DNA of 58,233 nt, from assembly GCA_013377005.1 (NCBI GenBank), contig JACABE010000027.1:1-58233 (forward strand), written 5' to 3'. Shown piece after piece: positions 34,160 through 42,162 of this stretch; the stretch's first letter is position 1; the number at the start of each line of letters is the position of its first letter. Origin of the DNA: Bacteroidota bacterium (GTDB lineage Bacteria > Bacteroidota > Bacteroidia > Bacteroidales > JACABE01). The translations under genes were made by a program, and so were the position numbers. Below the pieces are notes generated by a model. The model worked only from the letters and a program-made list of their open reading frames with translations, was not told where the DNA came from and searched no databases.

Positions 34160-36520
34160 ATGAAAAAGTTATCCGTTCTGATTGTTGTTTATGTTTTTAT
34201 TTTATCCATAAACGTTTATTCACAAACCTCATCATCAAAAGCTTTGGCAAGTGATAGTATTGATGTGTTGCACTATGATATTCACTTGGATATTGCCCAT
34301 AAGTTTTCAAATCAGTTGTGCGGATTCACTGAAGCCAAAATTGTTCCTAAAGTAAATTCAATCAATAATATTACACTCGAATTATTGTACTTAACTATTG
34401 ATTCAGTGACCATAAATAATACAAACAACGCTTTTTCTTATATCAACAATAAAATTCAAATTCCTCTTACTTTAGCAGCTAATATTGTTGACACATTGAA
34501 TGTTAAAGTTTATTATCAAGGCACACCTCATGTAGAGAGTTATGGGTGGGGTGGTTTTCATATTAGTTCAGGAATGTCCTACAATTTAGGAATTTCTTTT
34601 GGTGATGACCCACATAATTATGGAAAGTGCTTTTTTCCTTGCGTAGATGATTTTATCGACAGAGCATTTTATGATTATTACATTACGGTTGATTCTTCAA
34701 AATATGTAGTTTGTGGTGGAACATTGATAAATATTTTAAACAATGGTGATGGCAGCAAGACTTTTCACTGGAAATTTAATAATTCCATTCCTGCTTATCT
34801 GGCATCAGTAGCTGTATATAATTATGTGGCAGTCAAAGGTGTTTATCAAGGGATGAATGGAAACATACCAACTGCTGTTTATGTATTGCCTGCAGATACA
34901 AATAAAGCAAAAGCATCATTTATTAACCTGAATAGTGTATTGCAAACTTTTGAGCATTTTTGGGGACCCTATCGATGGGAAAGAGTAGGCTACGTTGCCA
35001 CTACATTGGGTGCAATGGAACATGCAACCAATATTGCTTACCCTGCAGCTTCTATTGATGGAACTCTTAGCGATGAATATTTATATGCACACGAACTATC
35101 CCACCATTGGTTTGGTGATTTAATTACTTGTAGTACCGCCGAAGATATGTGGATTAACGAAGGTTGGGCTACATATAATGAAGCTTTATATAAAGAAGGC
35201 GTATATGGTAAAAAAGCTTATAAAGATTATTTAAGAACAAAGCTTAAACGTGTATTGCAAAAATGTCACATTGAAGATGCAGGATATCTTGCATTATATG
35301 ACATCCCAACTAATTATACGTATGGCGAAACGGTATATCAAAAAGGAAGTTGTGTGGTACAAAGTTTACGTGGATACTTAGGAGATAGTTTGTTTTTTGG
35401 AAGTGTAAAACAAATGCTCAATCAATATGCTTATAATAATATTTCCACTTCCGAAATGCGAGATTTTATGAGTAATCATACTGGAGTGAATTTGTCTGAT
35501 TTTTTTGATTTTCATGTTTATCATCCTGGATTCACACATTTTTCTATCGATAGTATGATAAGTTTTTCAAATCCTGCGAACTATTACGTGTATGTTCGCC
35601 AGAAACTGAAAGCTGCTCCTGCATTTGCCAATTCAAATATTGTAGAAGTTACTTTTATGAATAACAATTGGCAAAAATTTACCGATACCATTCATTTTAA
35701 TGGAGAATTTGGTAAAAAAGCATTTCAAATACCTTTTGTTCCAACAGTTGCAATGCTTGATATGGAAGAAAAACTTGCTGATGCAACTACAGATAGTTAT
35801 GAGATTATTAAAAACACAGGTATAGTTGATTATCCTGAAAGTCTTTTTCAGTTAGATGTACAACAAGTAAATGATTCTGCTTTGGTAAGAGTAGTCCACA
35901 ATTGGGTTCAACCTGATGGTTTGAAAAGTCCAAATCCAGACATTAAAAGAATTAGTCCGGTTCGGTATTGGTTGGTACAAGGAATCTTTCCTAATGGGTT
36001 TAATGCTAAAGCAAAGTTTTACTACAATTGCCAATCAACATTTTATTTAGAGTATCAAACATTATTACCTTCATATTTATCTACTGACTCTTTAATCTTG
36101 TTATATAGAAAAAATACTGCTGACGATTGGCATATTATAAATTTTGTAAAAGATGATGATCAATTTTCGGGATATATTACCACTAATAACCTTCAACAAG
36201 GAGAATATGTACTAGGCGTTGGAAAACCTTTTCAATCGGGTTTGAATGAAGTATTCCCTAAAAAAAATAAAAAAATGGAAGTATTCCCCAACCCTAATGC
36301 AGGCGACTTTACTATAAAATTAAACGATGTAAACGAAGATGTAATTGCAAATATATATACCCAAACAGGCTCATTGGTTGATAGTTTCCTCATTGCAAAA
36401 AAAAATCCCATTGCTCATCATAAAACTAAAGAAATGAATCCAGGTAATTATTTAATTAAGCTTTCTTTACTCAATGGTAATAATATTGCTACAGAACAAC
36501 TGGTTGTGGTAAAAAAGTAA
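34160..36520 (+). CDS. M1-family metallopeptidase, T9SS-sorted
   Basis: A 786-residue exported zinc peptidase. A signal peptide ends near NVYSQ. The M1 N-terminal beta domain (about 30-225) precedes the catalytic domain. GAMEH near 283-287 takes the place of the exopeptidase GAMEN motif. HELSH (H311, E312, H315) followed 18 residues later by E334 (NEGW) is the gluzincin zinc site. The ERAP-like C-terminal helical domain is missing or replaced by beta-rich segments. A T9SS type A tail follows (EVFPNPNAGDFTIKL). The Asn-to-His change in GAMEN may alter aminopeptidase preference. Confidence 0.9.
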   Translation: MKKLSVLIVVYVFILSINVYSQTSSSKALASDSIDVLHYDIHLDIAHKFSNQLCGFTEAKIVPKVNSINNITLELLYLTIDSVTINNTNNAFSYINNKIQIPLTLAANIVDTLNVKVYYQGTPHVESYGWGGFHISSGMSYNLGISFGDDPHNYGKCFFPCVDDFIDRAFYDYYITVDSSKYVVCGGTLINILNNGDGSKTFHWKFNNSIPAYLASVAVYNYVAVKGVYQGMNGNIPTAVYVLPADTNKAKASFINLNSVLQTFEHFWGPYRWERVGYVATTLGAMEHATNIAYPAASIDGTLSDEYLYAHELSHHWFGDLITCSTAEDMWINEGWATYNEALYKEGVYGKKAYKDYLRTKLKRVLQKCHIEDAGYLALYDIPTNYTYGETVYQKGSCVVQSLRGYLGDSLFFGSVKQMLNQYAYNNISTSEMRDFMSNHTGVNLSDFFDFHVYHPGFTHFSIDSMISFSNPANYYVYVRQKLKAAPAFANSNIVEVTFMNNNWQKFTDTIHFNGEFGKKAFQIPFVPTVAMLDMEEKLADATTDSYEIIKNTGIVDYPESLFQLDVQQVNDSALVRVVHNWVQPDGLKSPNPDIKRISPVRYWLVQGIFPNGFNAKAKFYYNCQSTFYLEYQTLLPSYLSTDSLILLYRKNTADDWHIINFVKDDDQFSGYITTNNLQQGEYVLGVGKPFQSGLNEVFPKKNKKMEVFPNPNAGDFTIKLNDVNEDVIANIYTQTGSLVDSFLIAKKNPIAHHKTKEMNPGNYLIKLSLLNGNNIATEQLVVVKK

Positions 36521-36837
36521 TCCTGAATTATACTGTGCTCGTTTTCTGTCAAAGCCAAACACAATAAATGTTGTTTAAAAATAAATCAGTACTTTAGGAT
36601 ATAGCGAAAATACATAGTTTATTTTACATCCTCCGAGAAATCGACTTCGTCACCCAAGAAATCGACTTACATCTTCAAGAAATTGACTTTTTTACTCAGA
36701 AAAAAGGCTTTGTTAAACAGGAAATCATCCCATTAGCTCGCAAAATCTTCATTGCAATTTACACTATCAATGTCTATCCTTTCACAATCAATTTTTTACC
36801 AAAATAAGTTGAACTTTTGGGTCTTTCAAGCTTTTTC
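36521..36837. other. intergenic region holding a 21-bp repeat remnant
   Basis: About 317 bases between the M1 peptidase and tadA genes, which converge. The recognisable content is the five-unit 21-bp periodic segment at 36637-36741 and its short open frame. Confidence 0.5.
36637..36741 (+). repeat. five degenerate 21-bp units encoding heptapeptides
   Basis: Units start at 36637, 36658, 36679, 36700 and 36721, exactly 21 bases apart. In one plus frame they read EIDFVTQ, EIDLHLQ, EIDFFTQ, KKGFVKQ and EIIPLAR. The frame continues to a TAA at 36805-36807 and is open upstream to a TAG near 36603, but has no ATG. It is probably the relic of a longer array like the one at 56605-57095. Confidence 0.55.
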
Positions 36838-37284
36838 TTATCTTTTATTTTTAAAAAATCGTTGCATCAATTCGCTACATTCTTTTTCCATAATTCCACC
36901 TACGATAGTTGTTTTGGGATGTAAAATAGTGGATGGGATTAACGAAAACCCTTTTTTCTCATCTTTAGCTCCGTAAACAATTCGGCCGATTTGAGTCCAA
37001 TAAGAAGCTCCGGCACACATGGTGCATGGTTCTATTGTTACATATAGGCAGCAATCCATCAGATATTTACCTCCCAAATAATTGGCAGCAGCAGTAAAAG
37101 CTTGCATTTCGGCATGAGCCGTAACATCATTCAATCTTTCAGTTAAATTATGTGCTTTAGCAATAACTCTACCATTAGCAACTATTACTGCTCCAATAGG
37201 AACTTCATTATCTTCAAATGCTAAAACTGCTTCTTTCAGTGCTTCACGCATAAAATATTCGTCAGTAAATTCTATAATTGCCAT
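36838..37284 (-). CDS. tadA: tRNA adenosine deaminase (TadA-like)
   Basis: A 148-residue CDA-fold deaminase that makes inosine at the wobble position of tRNA-Arg(ACG). Zinc ligands are H57 in HAE (E59 is the proton shuttle) and C87/C90 in PCTMC. EVPIGAVIV and GRIVYGAKDEKKG are typical of TadA. A guanine deaminase is the main alternative, less likely given the TadA-like C-terminus. The frame is open to 37386, but the family N-terminus begins at the ATG at 37284. It is divergent from the MFS gene. Confidence 0.88.
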   Translation of the reverse strand: MAIIEFTDEYFMREALKEAVLAFEDNEVPIGAVIVANGRVIAKAHNLTERLNDVTAHAEMQAFTAAANYLGGKYLMDCCLYVTIEPCTMCAGASYWTQIGRIVYGAKDEKKGFSLIPSTILHPKTTIVGGIMEKECSELMQRFFKNKR

Positions 37285-37352
37285 ACCTAAAATATATTTG
37301 CTTAAATTAATGTTATTTTGAAATAAAAAGAACAAATATCGGAATTTTGTCT

Positions 37353-37360
37353 TAGTTTTG
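37353..37360 (+). promoter_or_regulatory. -7 box for MFS gene (TAGTTTTG)
   Basis: TAGTTTTG matches TAnnTTTG. It lies just 5' of the in-frame GTG at 37362, so translation should begin at the ATG at 37398. Confidence 0.5.
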
Positions 37361-37397
37361 CGTGTTAAAAAATTTTTACAAATCAAATTTTATTAAA

Positions 37398-38780
37398 ATG
37401 ACAGAAAAAGTACATAAGATTCTTAGCGAATCAAAAGCAGCCCGTTGGACTGCACTTGCTGTTGTAGCTTTCACTATGCTGTGCGGCTATTATCTGGCAG
37501 ATGTTATGGCTCCACTAAAGCCTATGCTCGAAAGAGAATTGTTATGGAGCAGTACAGAATATGGATTCTTTACAAGTGCCTATGGATGGTTTAACGTATT
37601 TTTAATGATGCTTATTTTAGGAGGTATTATCCTTGATAAAATGGGCGTTCGTTTTACTGGTATGATGGCAACTTCTATAATGGTTATTGGAACTGCTGTT
37701 AAATATTGGGCTATTTCAACTCATTCATTAGATGGAATGACACTTATTGGTATGAAATCACAAGTTGTAATTGCTGCACTTGGTTACGCTACTTTTGGTG
37801 TGGGCGTCGAAATTGCTGGTATTACCGTTTCTAAGATAATTGTAAAATGGTTTAAAGGCAAAGAAATGGCGTTAGCCATGGGGTTGGAAATGGCAACTGC
37901 ACGTATCGGTACTACATTGGCACTTTCAACATCTGCTGGCGTTGCTGCTGCATTTGGTAGTGTATCTGCTCCTATTTTAATTTGTTTAATCATGCTTTGT
38001 ATCGGAATGATAGCATTCTTTATCTATACTTTTATGGATAAAAAATTAGATGCTTCCATTGCAAAAGAAAATGAAGGAAAAAATATTGAACCAGAAGAAG
38101 AATTTAAACTATCCGATATTCTTGTAATTATAAAAAATAAAGGATGGTGGTATATTGCAATCCTTTGCGTATTGTTTTATGGTGCCGTTTTCCCCTTCTT
38201 AAAATATGCTTCTGATTTAATGGTTCAAAAATTTGGTGTTGATGAAAAATTAGCGGGTATTATACCTGGCATGTTACCTTTTGGTACAATGATTTTAACT
38301 CCATTTTTTGGAAATTTATATGATAGAAAAGGTAAAGGAGCAACCATTATGATAATTGGATCATTATTATTGATTTTTGTTCATTCAATGTTTGCAATAC
38401 CTTTCTTAAATCACTGGTTAATTGCAATTGTATTAGTTATTATCTTAGGAATTGGGTTTTCTTTGGTACCATCAGCAATGTGGCCTTCTGTTCCTAAAAT
38501 TATTCCTGAAAAACAATTAGGTACTGCTTACGCATTAATTTTCTGGGTTCAAAACTGGGGTTTAATGGGAATTCCTGCACTAATCGGATGGGTACTTGAT
38601 GCTTATTGTATTACTGGAGAAAAAATGGTTAACGGTTCTAAGGAACTAACGTATAATTATACGATACCAATGATTATTTTTACAGGATTTGGATTTCTTG
38701 CTTTATTATTTGCTTTCCTATTAAAAATGGAAGACAAGAAAAAAGGTTATGGATTAGAATTACCAAATATTGAACAGTAA
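37398..38780 (+). CDS. major facilitator superfamily transporter
   Basis: A 460-residue transporter with about 12 membrane helices in two halves, split by a charged loop near 215-240 (KENEGKNIEPEEEF). The loop 2-3 signature reads GGIILDKMGVRFTG, and loop 8-9 has GNLYDRKGKGAT, both matching the MFS G-x-x-x-D-[RK] motif. The substrate cannot be read from sequence. It sits between tadA and ptb-buk, but a terminator after it and a separate ptb promoter show it is its own unit. Confidence 0.85.
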   Translation: MTEKVHKILSESKAARWTALAVVAFTMLCGYYLADVMAPLKPMLERELLWSSTEYGFFTSAYGWFNVFLMMLILGGIILDKMGVRFTGMMATSIMVIGTAVKYWAISTHSLDGMTLIGMKSQVVIAALGYATFGVGVEIAGITVSKIIVKWFKGKEMALAMGLEMATARIGTTLALSTSAGVAAAFGSVSAPILICLIMLCIGMIAFFIYTFMDKKLDASIAKENEGKNIEPEEEFKLSDILVIIKNKGWWYIAILCVLFYGAVFPFLKYASDLMVQKFGVDEKLAGIIPGMLPFGTMILTPFFGNLYDRKGKGATIMIIGSLLLIFVHSMFAIPFLNHWLIAIVLVIILGIGFSLVPSAMWPSVPKIIPEKQLGTAYALIFWVQNWGLMGIPALIGWVLDAYCITGEKMVNGSKELTYNYTIPMIIFTGFGFLALLFAFLLKMEDKKKGYGLELPNIEQ

Positions 38781-38800
38781 AAACTTCATAATAATTTATA

Positions 38801-38832
38801 AAAGCTCTTTAGTTTTCTAAGGAGCTTTTTTT
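38801..38832 (+). terminator. intrinsic terminator
   Basis: AAAGCTCTTTAG, loop TTTT, then CTAAGGAGCTTT with one T-G contact and seven T. It ends the MFS transcript. Confidence 0.85.
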
Positions 38833-38845
38833 ATGTTATTTAATC

Positions 38846-38876
38846 TTGAATATCTCGAAAAATCTTTCTACTTTTG
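38846..38876 (+). promoter_or_regulatory. ptb promoter, TTG-N20-TACTTTTG
   Basis: TTG at 38846-38848 and TACTTTTG at 38869-38876 are 20 bases apart, a complete Bacteroidota promoter. Transcription would start near 38883. That rules out the upstream in-frame ATG at 38833 and supports the ATG at 38923. Confidence 0.65.
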
Positions 38877-38922
38877 CCAAATTAAAGAACTAATTATCAA
38901 TCACACAAAACAACATAATAAT

Positions 38923-39828
38923 ATGTCAATCACGAAATTGGACCAAATGTTAGAAGTCCTGAAAAGTAAACAAAAAAAACGTTTAGTTGCAGCTTTTGCA
39001 AATGATTCACACACTATTGGAGCTATCAGCGGAGCCATTGATCATGGTATTGTTGATGCAACTTTAGTTGGTGATCAGGAAGTAATTAATAGAATTTGCA
39101 AAGAAGAAAATATTGATGTTACTAAATTTAAAGTTGTTCACGAAGCAGATGAAATGAAAGCTACCAATTTAGCTGTAAAATTAATCAATGATGGTGAAGG
39201 TAATTTATTAATGAAAGGTACTGTTACTACAGATAAATACATGCGTGCCATATTGAATAAAGAAACCGGTTTAATGAATCCCGGTGCTATTCTAACTCAT
39301 ATTGCAGTGATGGAAAATTCTGCTTACCATAAATTATTAGTATGTAGTGATGTTGCAATTATTCCTGCTCCTGATTTTAAGCAAAAATTGGCAATGACTA
39401 ATTTCTTAATTAGCACAGCAAAGGCTTTAGGAATAGCAAAACCAAAAGTTGCAATTATTGCTGCAACTGAACAAATGTCGTATGGCATGCCCGCTTGTGT
39501 AGATGCTGCTATTTTAGCAAAAATGTGCGACAGAGGTCAGATTAAGGATGCTATTATTGATGGTCCATTAGCATTGGATGTTGCTATTGACAAAGAGAGT
39601 GCTGAAATTAAAAAATTAAAAAGCGAAGTTGCCGGTGATGCAGATTGTTTATTATTCCCAAGTATAGAAGCTGGTAATGTTTTTTATAAAACTCATACCA
39701 AACTTTGTGGTGGTGAATTAGGTGCATTTGTAGCTGGTGCAAGAGTTCCTGCTATATTATCTTCAAGAGGAGATAGTGAATTAACTAAATTATACTCAAT
39801 AGCATTAGCAGCCTTAACAGCAAAATAA
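38923..39828 (+). CDS. ptb: phosphate butyryltransferase
   Basis: A 301-residue enzyme of the phosphate acetyl/butyryltransferase family, converting butyryl-CoA and phosphate to butyryl phosphate and CoA. Typical blocks: LMKGTVTTDKYMRAILNKETGL, SDVAIIPAPD, AATEQMSYGMPACVDA, and a C-terminal CGGELGAFVAGARVPAILSSRGDS (each partly shown). The pairing with buk supports the butyrate/branched-chain assignment over acetate. The start follows the promoter at 38846. A hairpin lies between it and buk. Confidence 0.9.
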   Translation: MSITKLDQMLEVLKSKQKKRLVAAFANDSHTIGAISGAIDHGIVDATLVGDQEVINRICKEENIDVTKFKVVHEADEMKATNLAVKLINDGEGNLLMKGTVTTDKYMRAILNKETGLMNPGAILTHIAVMENSAYHKLLVCSDVAIIPAPDFKQKLAMTNFLISTAKALGIAKPKVAIIAATEQMSYGMPACVDAAILAKMCDRGQIKDAIIDGPLALDVAIDKESAEIKKLKSEVAGDADCLLFPSIEAGNVFYKTHTKLCGGELGAFVAGARVPAILSSRGDSELTKLYSIALAALTAK

Positions 39829-39847
39829 TTCAATTTATAAAATATTT

Positions 39848-39892
39848 TCATGCTGATATTTAAATAACATTTATTTATCAGCATGATTTTTT
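39848..39892 (+). terminator. hairpin terminator/attenuator between ptb and buk
   Basis: TCATGCTGATA (39848-39858) pairs perfectly with TATCAGCATGA (39876-39886), followed by six T. It may allow partial read-through to buk, lowering kinase expression relative to ptb. Confidence 0.75.
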
Positions 39893-39915
39893 AATAGAAC
39901 TCTAAAAAAAGAAAT

Positions 39916-40986
39916 ATGAATAGAATTCTTGCCATAAATCCTGGATCTACTTCTACAAAAATTGCTGTTTTTGAAGGATCTAAACAAATATTCCTTAAAA
40001 ATATAAAGCACACATCAGAAGAAATCGGTCAGTTTGATAAAATAACTGATCAATATGAGTTCAGGAAAAATATCATTTTAAGTGAACTCAAAAATGCGAA
40101 TATTGATATTGATTCTATTCAGATAATTGTTGGACGAGGTGGTTTGGTAAAACCAATTCCATCCGGTGTTTATGAGGTAAATGAAGCTTTAATTGCCGAT
40201 TTAAAAGTGGGTGTTTTGGGTCAGCATGCAAGTAATTTGGGTGGACTTATTGCAAACGATATTGCCAAATCTATACCTGGAGCTCGTGCATTTATTGCTG
40301 ACCCTGTAGTAGTTGATGAATTTCATGATTTAGCTAGAATTTCCGGACATCCTATATTTGAAAGACAAAGTATTTTCCATGCATTAAATCAAAAAGCAAT
40401 TGCCCGTACTCATGCGAAATCTCAAAACAGAAGATATGAGGATATGAATCTGATTGTTGCACATTTAGGTGGCGGAATCAGCGTTGGGGCTCATTTAAAA
40501 GGTAAAGTAATTGATGTAAATCAAGCTTTGGATGGAGAAGGTCCTTTTTCTCCTGAAAGAAGTGGAACTTTACCAGTAGGTGCTTTAGTAAAGCTTTGTT
40601 TTAATAAAAAGTATTCTTTTGTAGAAATATTAAGAATGATTACGGGTCAAGGTGGATATGTTGCTTATTTAGGAACCAATGATGCTTATGAAGTTGAAAA
40701 AGCAGCAAATGCAGGTGATTCAAAAGCACAACTTATTCAAGATGCGATGGCATATCAGGTTGCAAAAGAAATTGGTGCTATGTCAACGGTTTTAATGGGT
40801 GAAGTAGATGCCATATTGTTGACTGGAGGAATTGCTTACGGAAAACCAATTGTAGATGCTATTATTAAAAGAGTTGCTCATCTAGCTCCTGTTCAAGTTT
40901 ATCCGGGAGAAGATGAGATGCAGGCTCTTGCTATGAATGGATTAATGGTTATTAATAATGAAGTAGAAGTAAAAAAATACATATAA
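39916..40986 (+). CDS. buk: butyrate kinase
   Basis: A 356-residue ASKHA-fold acyl kinase that makes butyrate and ATP from butyryl phosphate. The N-terminus ILAINPGSTSTKIAVFE is the kinase phosphate-binding signature. VGRGGLVKPIPSGVYEVN, HLGGGISVGAH and ERSGTLPVG are all typical of Buk. With ptb it gives the terminal ATP-yielding step of butyrate (or isobutyrate/isovalerate) formation, pointing to fermentative growth. A terminator follows. Confidence 0.94.
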   Translation: MNRILAINPGSTSTKIAVFEGSKQIFLKNIKHTSEEIGQFDKITDQYEFRKNIILSELKNANIDIDSIQIIVGRGGLVKPIPSGVYEVNEALIADLKVGVLGQHASNLGGLIANDIAKSIPGARAFIADPVVVDEFHDLARISGHPIFERQSIFHALNQKAIARTHAKSQNRRYEDMNLIVAHLGGGISVGAHLKGKVIDVNQALDGEGPFSPERSGTLPVGALVKLCFNKKYSFVEILRMITGQGGYVAYLGTNDAYEVEKAANAGDSKAQLIQDAMAYQVAKEIGAMSTVLMGEVDAILLTGGIAYGKPIVDAIIKRVAHLAPVQVYPGEDEMQALAMNGLMVINNEVEVKKYI

Positions 40987-41007
40987 TAAAATTAAAATAA
41001 TATTTTG

Positions 41008-41040
41008 AAGGCTGATAACAAATAAATTATCAGCCTTTTT
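41008..41040 (+). terminator. intrinsic terminator after buk
   Basis: AAGGCTGATAA (41008-41018) pairs with TTATCAGCCTT (41027-41037), running into a T tract. It ends the ptb-buk unit. Confidence 0.88.
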
Positions 41041-41068
41041 CATTTTTATGAAAATTATCATATTTATG

Positions 41069-41082
41069 CTAAAACGATTTAG
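41069..41082. promoter_or_regulatory. candidate LacI-family operator
   Basis: CTAAAACGATTTAG is symmetric at 12 of 14 positions around a central CG, as in LacI/GalR-family operators. It ends 8 bases before the TATATTTG box, so binding would overlap the -33 region. It probably mediates autoregulation. Confidence 0.5.
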
Positions 41083-41090
41083 TAAATATG

Positions 41091-41098
41091 TATATTTG
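41091..41098 (+). promoter_or_regulatory. -7 box for lacI-like gene (TATATTTG)
   Basis: A TAnnTTTG match 19 bases before the ATG at 41117. No TTG at the usual -33 distance; the candidate operator occupies that region. Confidence 0.5.
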
Positions 41099-41116
41099 TA
41101 AGCAAATTTAATTGAT

Positions 41117-42148
41117 ATGAGAAAGATCAAATTAGAAGATATTGCCAATACTTTGGGTGTTTCCAAAACATTGGTGTCAATGGTTTTGAATGGATATGGC
41201 GATAAGAATGGAATAAAAAAAGAAACACAAGAAAGAGTTATTGCTTTATGTAATGAAATGAATTATAAACCCAATCAAATGGCTCGAAGCCTTCGATTGG
41301 GCAAAACTCATACTATTGGACTAATTGTAGCTGATATTTCTAATACTTTTTATGCAAAAATGGCAAGAAATATTGAAGACTATTGTAATAAATTTGGATA
41401 TAACTTAATCATTTGTAGTTCTGACGAAAAAGATGCAAAGGAAGCATCCATTATAAAAATGCTGAAAGAAAAACAAGTTGACGGATTAATTATCTCATCT
41501 ACGTTGATTGATAATACTGAGATTATTGCATTAAAAAAAGAGCATTTCCCATTTGTGTTAGTGGATCGCTATTTCCCTGAAATTCCTGATACTAATTTTG
41601 TTATTATTGATAATTATCAGGGTGCTTATAATGCAGTAAATCATTTAATTGGTATAGGGCACCAAAATATTGCTATGATTTCAATTTCACCAGCACATAT
41701 TACTTCTGTAAAAGATAGAAATAAAGGCTATTCAGATGCACTTAAAAAAGCTGGAATTAATAATAATCATTTTTTACTTTGCCAGGTTCCATTTGAAAAT
41801 ATTGAACTTGGAGTGGAATTGGAAATAAAAAAATTATTATTATATGATAAAAAAGTAACAGCAATATTTGCAGTAAATCAAAATATTACAATTGCTGTTG
41901 TAAAAATATTAGCAAAATTAAATATTAAAATTCCTGATCATATTTCATTAATCTCTTTTGATGATTTACCATTTTTTGAAATAATTAATCCGAGTATCAC
42001 TGCTGTAGCTCAGCCTCTAGATACAATTTGCAAAAATGCTGTTGAAATATTAATGAAAGAAATAAATAAGAAAGATAATACTATTGAAAAAACTCAATTA
42101 GTTTTACCTACGGAATTAGTTATAAGGAATTCATGTAAAACGTTATAA
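41117..42148 (+). CDS. LacI-family transcriptional regulator
   Basis: A 343-residue repressor. The N-terminal helix-turn-helix IANTLGVSKTLVSMVLNG (about 9-26) and the hinge helix NQMARSLRLGKT are followed by a periplasmic-binding-protein-like effector domain (IGLIVADISNTFYAKMARNIE). The recognition helix has the TLVSMVLNG variant and a longer wing (GDKNGIKKET), the form common in Bacteroidota. It is the first gene of the glycan locus, with the GH92 gene 14 bases downstream. It probably senses a sugar such as mannose or a hexosamine derivative; this is inference. Confidence 0.92.
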   Translation: MRKIKLEDIANTLGVSKTLVSMVLNGYGDKNGIKKETQERVIALCNEMNYKPNQMARSLRLGKTHTIGLIVADISNTFYAKMARNIEDYCNKFGYNLIICSSDEKDAKEASIIKMLKEKQVDGLIISSTLIDNTEIIALKKEHFPFVLVDRYFPEIPDTNFVIIDNYQGAYNAVNHLIGIGHQNIAMISISPAHITSVKDRNKGYSDALKKAGINNNHFLLCQVPFENIELGVELEIKKLLLYDKKVTAIFAVNQNITIAVVKILAKLNIKIPDHISLISFDDLPFFEIINPSITAVAQPLDTICKNAVEILMKEINKKDNTIEKTQLVLPTELVIRNSCKTL

Positions 42149-42162
42149 ATTATATTATAAAA

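Noticed and set aside
38833-38922. N-terminal extension of ptb
   Set aside because: It overlaps the terminator and the ptb promoter, and the family N-terminus begins at the ATG at 38923.
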